DNA from: Hydractinia symbiolongicarpus
Taxonomy: Eukaryota; Cnidaria; Hydrozoa; Anthoathecata; Hydractiniidae
Reading direction: 5' to 3'
Length of the DNA stretch: 64,000 bases
NCBI RefSeq assembly: GCF_029227915.1
Contig: NC_079887.1
Span: 23,061,650-23,125,649, forward strand
Shown: piece after piece, positions 55,006 to 64,000 of the stretch
How positions within the stretch are numbered: position 1 is the first letter of the stretch
Layout of the letters: every line of letters starts with the position of its first letter
The notes under the pieces: generated by a model
What the model saw: the letters and a program-made list of their open reading frames with translations, nothing else
Told to the model about the DNA's origin: nothing
Database searches by the model: none
Position numbers and translations under genes: made by a program

Positions 55006-56559
55006 GACCCCTTCTTACAATTTTTTTTACCTAATCTGGGGTACAGAAGGATCGTTGACGAGCAGGCTAAGTTTGTCAAATTACACGTAGGGAGGTCACT
55101 TACAAAAGCAAGGTTTTTGCCAACCTCTCTTGCTGACATTCTTATCTGTACATTCTAGGAGAGTGACGAGTGAGTAAATTTGTAATTCAAAATGAACTGT
55201 AGTTTCAAACAAAAACTGCAGGGGTAAGTGAAAATCGCTAAAAAAACATTCTCTCACCTTTTCGATATAATTCAATTTCGTTTCTAGCCTTCCTGTTATT
55301 CAGGTCTGATGGTTTTACACATTGACATGTTAACCTTTAATTGGCACTCTTTTTTTACGAAAGTCCAATAGTGAGCCAGCTGCTGGCGTGCCTGAATGAT
55401 TAATATTGGTAACTAGAACAGACGTTCAGAGTCATCAAATAATAATTTACTGATTATACTCAATGCGATAATTTATGTATGCTTAGTTTTAGGAAATTTT
55501 AAGTCTTAAAATCTAATAAAATAACTTCTATGACCACATACAAATAACTATAACTATTACTAAATATCCATATTCCTTCCTTGCAAAATTGTTACTAAGT
55601 TTTTGTGGCTGTATGTGGCAAAAATGTTTGAGATGTACTAACCAATGAACATTAAAAATGAGTCCCTTAACTCAAGATAAGCAAAAATATCTTATATACA
55701 ATCGTAGTGCCTGCATTTTATAGCCTTCGTTAATACCTCTTGAAACATTATAAACATCTGTTACAACCAATAATAATAGTTTTCGTTATTATTTTGCTTT
55801 CGCTTTTTCACACAAAATTTCGCGTTTTGAACAATGAAGTTTGTTCTGATAAGATGGCGTTAAATTTGATAAATACACAGACCGGAAACATCCAACAACA
55901 AATCGAACATGCAAGATAGTTGTTTACAAATCTTTATTTTCTTAAGCCTTGTTCTTGAATTGTTTAGTAAGTTCAGTAATAAAAATCAAAATAGTTTCGT
56001 CGTGCTATTCGAATAATAAAATTTTTGCTATTTTGATCTTTGATTATTTTCTTCATTATTACTTTTGGTTAATATTGTTTCGGAGTATAACCACCAGTTT
56101 TGCAAACTCGTAAAAATACTGAACCATAAAATAACTGAGCATTCAAGGATAAAATTAAAAACTGGTATTTCGAAATAATATCCTATGAGCGGATGTTCTG
56201 GGCATAATATGCGCGCTGTTGTTCTGTAACGTTTTAAGGCGAAAATACACCTCTCTTAAAGAAACGGCTTCAATTAAAACCTTCAATATAAAAACATTAT
56301 ATTTTTTTTTTAAAGCAATTTTAAACCTAATCTGATGCTAATGGAATATTGCAATTATCAAGATTTTGCGGGAAATTCCAGACCATCGGGTCTGGTCATT
56401 AAAATTAACTCTGGCATCATGAATTTTCAAGTAGTAGCCGTGCCCGCAGCTGTTCGCCCCTTCTTTAAGATTAACTAATGCACAAGTCAACTGTAATTAG
56501 AATTAACGATAATAGGAAAAAGTCCTGGGAACGTTAAACGAAAAATTAAGACATTTTGT
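55006..56559. other. Intergenic, AT-rich
   Basis: No coding, RNA or ordered repeat features can be supported here. Confidence 0.4.
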
Positions 56560-56726
56560 TTGTTGTTGCAAATAAAATACTCAGTTACTATAGTGAAATA
56601 CAATTTTGCTTCTAAAACTAAAACATCGTTCTTGTCATGCAAGTACAACCTCGCCAAACCTGCGATACCTGGATGTTGTTGAAACCACCGCATCCAGAGA
56701 TTTTTCTGAAACTAGTTTTTCCATGT

Positions 56727-56989
56727 TTAATGCTTCTTCATGTACAAAGTAATGTTCGTTAGCTTGTGCTTGCACTGAGGATTGCACTTCTCAGTTTTGC
56801 GCATGCTTTTTACGATTTTCCAGAAAATAAAATCCAATACTTTCAAGTTTGACATTGTTGGAATTTTATTTTTATTTGATGTAGATGTGGTCGTAGCTAC
56901 ATCGTGAACGGGCACCACACCCTGTCGATGAAATATAAAAACATACAAGAAAAGATTATCAGAATAATTTATACTCTTCCACTGCAATA
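56727..56989 (-). pseudogene. Start-less copy of the CNPxC peptide gene
   Basis: Homologous to the gene at 52733 from the 5' leader to the stop codon. At the position of the ATG (after TTTTTTATTGCA) this copy has GTG, and no replacement ATG precedes the signal region, which is itself scrambled. From VPVHDVATTTSTSNK onward the frame is intact through FWKIVKSMRKTEKCNPQC, but an in-frame deletion of 11 codons removes the HFKEID region before MKKH. The upstream TGACGTAA/ATAGGAGCAG/TATA-like block is missing. Despite that, the mature-peptide frame stays open, so loss may be recent. Confidence 0.8.
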
Positions 56990-57757
56990 AAAAATGGAGT
57001 ACTTTTAATCCCTTTTAAGCTTTTCGTTTACAGATCCTTCTGACACCGGTTGTCTCATTTACGTTCTATGGGTTTTGCTTTATAACTAATTTACATTATT
57101 GGTTTGTTCTTATTATTTCATTGAACACAGCGTATTAAATCAGTGCATATCTATTGTTCAATTTCCTGGTTGTTTGTTTATATACTCACCCCTGAGGAAT
57201 TAAACAATCACCTATATGCAATCAGCTCTAAGTTGCTAAAGATAGGGTTCTACATTGCGAAAGATTTGCGCAGATAATTGTATTAATTTACTCTATAAAA
57301 GTAGTAATCAAGCAATTACTAAAACGTGTAGTGTCGCAATTGACTCAACATTGTTGCCTGGCAAGGCATGTCATTGGATTGTTTATTTTTAAGGAATAGC
57401 TTATATTCGTTATAGTCCACAGATATCTCTTTAACAACAAACTCATGTTTCTTTAGCGACTATTAAAATAAATTTTAATTTTTCCAACTAAAATTTAACT
57501 AAAATACAGTGATATCAGCAAATATTTTTTATTAGTTAAAATGGGCAACACTAAATTAAGACTATAAAATATTATTTTTTAGCTATAATGAAGTTTCAAC
57601 GATATTTGTTTAACTGTTAAGCAGAATGTAAGATGGGGCACATTTGCTACTAAAATTGTCCGTAGCCTCGTTATAATTGTTCGTTATAATAACTTTAAAA
57701 TAGGCTCCTTTTATTTTCTGTGTTTTTACTACCGAGACTAGTGAAGCACGAAAGGAT

Positions 57758-57840
57758 ACCAGTCTGGTGTAGCGGTACGTAAATTACTGGTTTCTTAGTA
57801 TTACGAACTATTTGCTCACCTGGAGTTCCACAGGATAAAA
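57758..57840 (+). other. tRNA-like / SINE head
   Basis: Contains TGGTGTAGCGG, a perfect fit to a Pol III A-box, and about 45 bp later TGGAGTTCCACAGG, a weak B-box. It lacks a full cloverleaf, so a tRNA-derived SINE fragment is the best reading. Confidence 0.35.
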
Positions 57841-58320
57841 TTCTTCTTAAAAAATAAAATAAATCGAAATTAGTTGTTTTTATTGATTTTTACGTTTCAT
57901 TTAGATTTCATAAAATCAGTGTTTGCAAACTTGAACTCATTTTTCTACTTTCATATTTTTCTTTTTTGTCTTTTGCTGTCCCAGTTGAAAATAACTTATT
58001 ATTAATATCGTAAGCAATTTTCTTCACAATTGGAGAACTAAAGCAAATACTTCTCTGTAGAGGATTGGAATCATTCTGTAATACACCGTAGAACTTTCTG
58101 CCGGAACGGCTGGTTTACTTTACATTCAAACGACCATTTTTCGTGCGACGAGAACTTCCTTCTTTTTCAATCACAGATGCATAACTAGGTAACTATTACA
58201 CTGACAATGCAATGTTGTAAGTACTAATTCCTTTTGTTCTTGGAAATCTTTTATCAGGATAGCTTTTTTATGTTTACTGTATCCTTGACGTAAAAAGAAA
58301 TTACACAGACAAATAAGTTC

Positions 58321-61300
58321 TTGGTTAGTTTATAGGGATGCCGGTTGGATAAAAAAAATGCATGAAGGTAGGCTACAAAAGGGCAATCACCACTGCTTTA
58401 AAAAGAAGAATGATTACCAGCATTTTCAATGATTAATTTTTTTCTCACAGCCTTGTCAGAAAAAAATTACCAGAAAATCAAATATACCACAAATCGCTCG
58501 AAAGCCAACTAAAACGAAAAAAAGCCCCTCACAAAAGTAATATATAAAGATCTTAGAAGGTATTACAAAATTGCCAGGTTTTAGATGTAAATGATAGGCG
58601 CAGTCAACGGATGGATCTTCAATACCTTCTGATAACGACTTTAAAGAAAAACAGCACATTAATACAGATCCAACGAGGGGTCAATTAACTCTCTCGCCTT
58701 AATAATTCTCGAATAACAACATGTTTTGTAAGTGCTATTTAAAAAAGTCAGCAAGTGACTCTTTTTGTAAGGTATGACACTTAAATAACATGCATATTTA
58801 ACCGTCACTGGTCATAAAGTTATTCAAATATTTTTACAAGCTTTGAAAATTTAACTACAAATTGGCTAGTATTTCTTCTTATTTCTTAAAAGTATCAATG
58901 CATTACACTTGGACGTTATACTGCCACTAATTATAAATCCACGCAAAGTAAATTAAGGTTCTTAAAATAGCACGACACATCTGTTAAATTTACAGACTAA
59001 TCGTAATAAAGTTAGGCTTAAATATGATTGAATGGGTTGACTGATTGACTAGTCCAACTTTAAAAATACAGAATTTAAAACGAATTGTTAGTACACAGAA
59101 ATACAAAACTGAGAGAATGAAATTTGAGTAATTTGCAGACCGTGGTGCAAATTTTAGTGATATGAAAATCAAAAGCAAAGAAAGATGTGATGGCAGAAAG
59201 TTGATATAATTTTATTGACACATTAGTTTTCTGTGAAATAAGGTAAGTTAGTGGAATTACTGACTTTACCGACAGGTTTTTAAATTACTATTTAGGTAAA
59301 AACTGGTCTGTAAATTAAAAGTATATACAATACACTAAGAAATCCTGTTAAACCTACCCCATATCCGATATGATAGTTTTTGTTTTTCTGTTTCAATTTT
59401 CACGTACTAGATTTTTGTAACCTTTTTACCATTAAATATCTTTGAAGTTATTACCATATGTACATCACATATATTACATAGAAAGGTGTGATAAAATTCA
59501 AGTCACATTAAAAATTACAGAAAAAATAGATCAAAATTTTGTGGGAAACTATTTTTTTTGATTTCTACAAAAGACTATAATATCGGTATTGTGCATCTTT
59601 TTGTAGCTAGCTAAAGTCGTTGCATGTTTACCTTGACTACTTTAGTGCTTTTTATATGATGATACACACAATAATTTTTTTTTTCCTGAAATAAGTCATA
59701 GGTTACGTCAACGAAAGTTTACATATATAGCTAGCTAGCTGGCTAGCTAGCTAGCCTTGTTAATAGAAATGCTTGTGGGGAATAAGTGCTCAGATAGCTA
59801 GGCACTGAAGGTTTTAACTTGGTAGACATGATTAAGACTGATTTTTTTCCTTAAAAAAAATAAGGTTACGTTATTTTACTTCTACCCTGTCGTACTGCTA
59901 AAGTTTTAAAATAATATCTTGAATTTCATCATCAGCTATGGTGGTGTAATGCAATAGAATCAATACTTTTACTTTTGTTTTCCTTTCTTGCTAAGTTCAA
60001 GCACGTATCTGTGTACGTGACTCTAAACTCAATGGACGCCCATGTTGATTAAAACAAGATATGCCAAAAATTATATTATATTGTAACTGCGGCGACCTTC
60101 TTTAATTAGTCTACTAAGTTTGTCTAGATGCCTAATAGTTACCAATCCAACACACCCCCTCTGAAACGTGTTCCAGTAATTATTTTAGTTTAAAAGTAGT
60201 TTAACCTTCCCTGTGAATTCAGGCAGATTTACTCTATTGTCTCTTAACTAGCACATCATTAGTTTCATCATATTCTGTGGATTGTGTAGAACATGAACGT
60301 TTTGAGAAACCTTTACAAGTATTTGTGAAAGTTTTTCTTATCCTGTTAGGTTTTGCCTTTTATGATTTTTCTTTTTTTATATATTCTTTAGGATTAGTTA
60401 ACATCATTTTTAATCCATGCTTTTTCTAAATTTTAGAAAAATAAAAAAGTAAAGATATTCTTATAATTCAGATATTCTAGGATTACTCGTTTGCTTGTGT
60501 TTACACAGAAGCTTTTTGAGATTCTTAACTACTTGTACCGAATAACGTCATAAGAGATGTTTATAACTCCTGGAATTTGGTCAACGTTAACGCAGTCTGA
60601 CAGTACCTCCAACTTCATCTATTTCTGTACCCTGTGTCAAAGCAAAAAAAGTTGTAGCATCTGTTAGTAGGCTGTTCTGGTTTAATTCGCAGTGATTATT
60701 CTAAATACTTTATTCCTAAGAGAATATGGTTTCCAAGTATTTAGTTGGTGAAAATGTTAATTGCTTACACAAAACTTACTTGAAATCAAAAGTGATGAAA
60801 ATAATATTTAAAGAAAAATAGGTAATAATCAGCCAAAGACTTTCTTTGGAGGAGGGTTATATTTTGTTTTTTGGTTCGAGTGAAAAACTTGCTTTCAAAC
60901 TGTACATTTATTAAAGCTTACATCCCGCAAATAAACAAATTGAGCTCATATAAAAAACCTTGAAAATTATCCAGGAATTTTTTCTTTACTTACAGCAAGG
61001 TATGCCCCAAAATACCGGAGCAGCGGGAGGTCTGTTATCTTGTAGCTAGCCTAGCAAAGAAGCGAAATTTCAATTACTAAAAGGTCGTAATATTCTAATA
61101 AGGCAGTTTGAACAAACATCCCTGTATATTGTGGTTCGTTGCTCTGACTAGAACAGAATTTAATTCTATCTCTTGGCAGAATGTTTGCAAGACAAATATA
61201 TGTAACGGTAGCAATGTGATGGTTTTGTTGTATCCTTTTTTCAACCTTTTATTTTATTTATTTTCTAGCAATATTTTTTCACAGGCTAGAATAAATATTG

Positions 61301-63566
61301 TATTACGTTTTTAGTCACTTATATATCTTTAATTAATAAATCAATTTTAAGATTTTGACTAATAACGTAGCTATAGATAGTTAGCCACAATTATTGACAA
61401 AATTACTAAACCAAATGCAGCTTTTTCGTCATTCTTTTATTGCTACCCTTGCGACTTAGATTGTGGCTAGCTAAAGCAAGCGACCCCTCCAGCTAAAAAG
61501 TGACTGTTTATACGCTCTGTTCAAAATCAATAACAATGGCTATTAATTTTTGATGAGGGTAGGGTGTGTTTTTATTTAAGTTGTTGATTTAGAAATTTAA
61601 CTAATTTTCTAAAAAAAAATTGCTGTGGCTGTTTTATCTACACGGGGAAACGACAGACTGTCGTCTGTGTTTTTCTTGACACTGAAGTTGTAAGACAGTA
61701 AAAAATTGCTCTAGAAGGACCGCAGTATTGCAAGCACTTTATATGTCCTGTTCGCCACGGTTCAGCTGTATTAATCCATGTCACGATTAAATGTTGTCAT
61801 TCACACGAAATTATTTGACAAAATAAAGAATGCTGGGCGACTGTTTTTCAAAAGACGGGGTAGTTGACAGGTTACCTGTCAGTTTCAAAAATGCATTACA
61901 TTCAAAAAGTTTTAATGCTGTAAGCACTCCACTTGATGTGCAACACATCCTACACCTGCAATAGGGGCCCCCAACATGACCTTTTCTAAATTCTAGTTAA
62001 ATTCATATTAATAATAATACATAATTCCAATTCTTAGCTAGGCAGGACGTACCGCCATATAAGCAAACACGTAAGTGTCATTGTAGTGACCATAGCTACC
62101 TTAATCTATTAAAACGACGTACCACTCAAGGATTTCCTGCACGCTTCTTTGTCAACAGCATTAAGTTAGGATGCTTTAAATTTTTAGCAACTCTCCATCA
62201 ACTCTGTTAGACTCGGTTATGAAAACGTTAGAGATATTATCTAGATTTCTATAAGTGGTTTTGATTTCTTTTAGTTATAGTACTTTTTAACGCTGTTTCC
62301 ACGACTATGCAACATAGATTTAACCAACGGTTGAGTAAAATGTTAACCTGAAGTCAAGTGATTCTATACCAACGCTGATCATGATCAACAAAACGTTGTT
62401 GCAAAGAGTAATCATGCAGCTCTGATGCGCTCATTACGAGTATCATAGTTCCAGGGAAGCACCCATATTATTATCAGAAATTTGCAATTTAAAGTTATTA
62501 AAATAATTTTTCTGATTAAAGGCGCCCCTGAACAACATTGATTATAAGATTTAAAGTACGTTTTTAGAAAAAGAGCTCTTACCTTCTCTTTGCTTAAGAT
62601 TCATTAATTAGATGCTATTGCGTTGTGGACAGTAGATGGCACATGCACTCGTAAATACTGCCCTCAAACAAATTAGAATTTAAGATCTTTTGACATATGA
62701 TTGATTGCTTACTTGTCAAAAAAAACATTGACGGTTTTGACTTCGTGTGAGTTATTTGGTAAAATAAAGTTGATTAAAACATGGTATTAAATATTTTGTA
62801 AATTCAAATTTGATGGAGTAAATTTTTTTTAATCCAATAAAATTTTTGCGAGAGTTACAAGAGAAAAAACCCTCGTGTCCTAATGATATGGCTGTCAAAT
62901 ACCTTTCTTGAAGGGAGATCTAAGCATTTAACTTTGCTAACGCCGGCTTTAGTAGAAGCAGGCATAATGCTCATAACCTGCTTAGTAGAGAGGAAGAGAT
63001 GTGCATATTTTACATCGCTAGCCTTACATATATCGAGGGGTTCAATTAGATGGAAATTCCTAGGGTATTTAATGCTCATTTTAAAACACGAAGGTACAAC
63101 TAGAGTTTGCGCTCCACCAGACAACTCCGTGCACCACCCACACTGTGTACCAACTTTGACAATTTCCCTCATATGTCATTTGTTAACCCGGGCCAGTTAA
63201 TGATAACACTCACTCGCCCATATTGAATCATCGTCAAGGTAAATCAAATCCTGATCTCCCGCACAAAAAATACAATGCACATCATATGTTATTCTATAGT
63301 ACGCTATTTGCCTAAAATTGCACAGGAAAAAATGAAGTAATCTTTTTCCAAACCACCTTTTTCATTCATTCATCTTCGCGTGCCTTGATCGCAAAACTCC
63401 ATGTCTCAGTAATTGCCAAATTTAGAAAGAAGAACGATTATATAATTAGCGGTATCAACAGTGACCACACGTTTTTCTGTAGAGCAAAGTTACACGTTTA
63501 TTGCACTGATTATTTAGGCTATGTACCTCAGATCAAAAAACATTTCTATTGAATTAGGATTTTGTG
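58321..63566. other. Intergenic, AT-rich; GCTA repeat at 59728-59756
   Basis: No gene is supported apart from the uncertain ORF pair at 62855-63200. A palindromic GCTAGCTAGCTGGCTAGCTA-type simple repeat lies at 59728-59756. Many short open frames have no features. Confidence 0.45.
62855..63200. other. GC-richer island with overlapping 105-codon frames on both strands
   Basis: The minus frame (63172-62855) includes MSIKYPRNFHLIEPLDICKA and STKQVMSIMPASTKAG; the plus frame (62883-63200) includes TPALVEAGIMLITCLVERKR. Both strands are open for 105 codons in a segment less AT-rich than its surroundings. The source is unknown. It may be an old exon or an inserted fragment; neither strand can be chosen with confidence. 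Confidence 0.25.
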
Positions 63567-63613
63567 TGACGTAAATCATTTCTATGGAAACATTCATAGG
63601 AGCAGCTATAAAA
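63567..63613 (+). promoter_or_regulatory. Core promoter shared with the gene at 52733
   Basis: TGACGTAA at 63567, ATAGGAGCAG at 63596 and TATAAAA at 63607, spaced as in the paralogue. The flanking sequence between the blocks is only partly conserved, so the blocks themselves appear selected. The ATG is 88 bp after the TATA box. Confidence 0.75.
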
Positions 63614-63694
63614 TGCAACTTAGAAGTTTGTCATAAACTAGCAGAAAAAAGGTGTCAACTACAGGTAAAATAAGTACACGACATTTGCATTTAA

Positions 63695-63994
63695 ATGGAG
63701 TGGTACAAAGCTATTTTGGTTATCTGGGGTTGTAACTTCATACTCTATCAAGTTAAAGCAATGCCAGCAAATGCTATATCTACAACTACAGTTACATCAA
63801 GCAAACACAGAAGTTCTACAACATCAAATCTAAAAGAACTGGATAATATTTTCTGGAAAATTGTAAAAGGCATAATGACTACTGAACCAACGTTATGCAA
63901 TCCACGATGCATGCAAAGGCTATTGATGAAGCGCTTTAAAGAAATTGATCAAAAAACCGAAATTTCTATGTATACTAAAAAACCACGAAACTAA
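63695..63994 (+). CDS. Small secreted CNPxC peptide, 99 residues (paralogue)
   Basis: Starts MEWYKAILVIWGCNFILYQ, a signal peptide likely cut after VKA. A Ser/Thr-rich spacer (ISTTTVTSSKHRSSTTS) precedes LKELDNIFWKIVKGIM, the conserved amphipathic segment, then LCNPRC and RFKEIDQKTEISMYTKK with a basic end. Aligned with the peptide at 52733, the conserved features are NLKxLDxIFWKIVK, CNPxC, FKEID and the terminal KK; the signal and spacer diverge faster. That pattern suggests purifying selection on the mature part. The stop TAA is at 63992-63994, near the window edge, so the 3' end and any further family members lie beyond the view. Confidence 0.75.
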   Translation: MEWYKAILVIWGCNFILYQVKAMPANAISTTTVTSSKHRSSTTSNLKELDNIFWKIVKGIMTTEPTLCNPRCMQRLLMKRFKEIDQKTEISMYTKKPRN

Positions 63995-64000
63995 GGAACA

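Larger units (their letters stand above)
56560..58320 (-). repeat. Inverted segmental duplication, arm 2 (dead peptide gene)
   Basis: Reverse complement of about 51735-53230, diverged and carrying indels. It includes the non-functional peptide copy and its altered promoter. The two arms are separated by about 3.3 kb containing the large foldback element, a possible agent of the rearrangement. Confidence 0.75.

Noticed and set aside
1-64000. CRISPR array, operon or other prokaryotic system
   Set aside because: No regularly spaced direct repeats of CRISPR type; splice sites, poly(A) signals and transposon content are eukaryotic.

Overview
The window looks like a repeat-rich stretch of an AT-rich animal genome, most likely a cnidarian and possibly a hydrozoan. 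The reasons are eukaryotic splice sites and poly(A) signals, long non-coding AT-rich DNA, and a repeat mix (Tigger, piggyBac, hAT, KDZ-like and THAP/DDE_4 transposons, CR1/L2-like, RLE-type and Penelope-like retroelements, Ty3/gypsy) together with ZAD-DUF6589 genes. The species cannot be named from the sequence alone.

0-19 kb is dominated by DNA transposons and transposon-like genes. A spliced ZAD-DUF6589 gene (383-3448, minus) is followed by a complete-looking Tigger/pogo element (4222-6989, TA duplication, matching terminal repeats). It carries an intact DD32D transposase and a divergent second gene with a HIRAN domain, and it has split an older gene (4135-7673). Next comes a broken piggyBac transposase gene (8166-13795). 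It holds an internally deleted hAT element (8706-12406, 6-bp duplication AATCAG) whose right end was later copied in tandem (895-bp period, apparently identical copies). At 15-19 kb a YqaJ-nuclease remnant and an intact THAP/DDE_4 transposase face each other, as expected for an ISL2EU-like two-gene transposon. A foldback element with tRNA-like arms lies between them.

19.5-32.7 kb is mostly retroelements. There is a zinc-finger/RT/RLE-like element with two frameshifts, a decayed CR1/L2-like LINE with an SGNH-esterase ORF1, a second LINE fragment, and an RT remnant that appears to continue in frame into a ubiquitin-specific protease. That last element was interrupted by a minus-strand Ty3/gypsy piece flanked by 17-bp direct repeats.

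32.7-46 kb holds dispersed repeats, Penelope-type GIY-YIG, gypsy and KDZ-like remnants, and a few possible host exons, but few firm genes.

46-64 kb is different in character. It is almost free of transposon coding sequence and contains four related loci for small secreted peptides: intact genes at 46412, 52733 and 63695, and a start-less copy at 56727-56989 on the minus strand. All share a signal peptide (lost in the dead copy) and a CNxxC motif. The genes at 52733 and 63695 also share a core promoter (TGACGTAA, ATAGGAGCAG, TATA-like box) with identical spacing. The dead copy arose by an inverted duplication of about 1.5 kb or more and lost its promoter block and its ATG. This peptide cluster and the RT-USP element are the strongest candidates for undescribed biology here.
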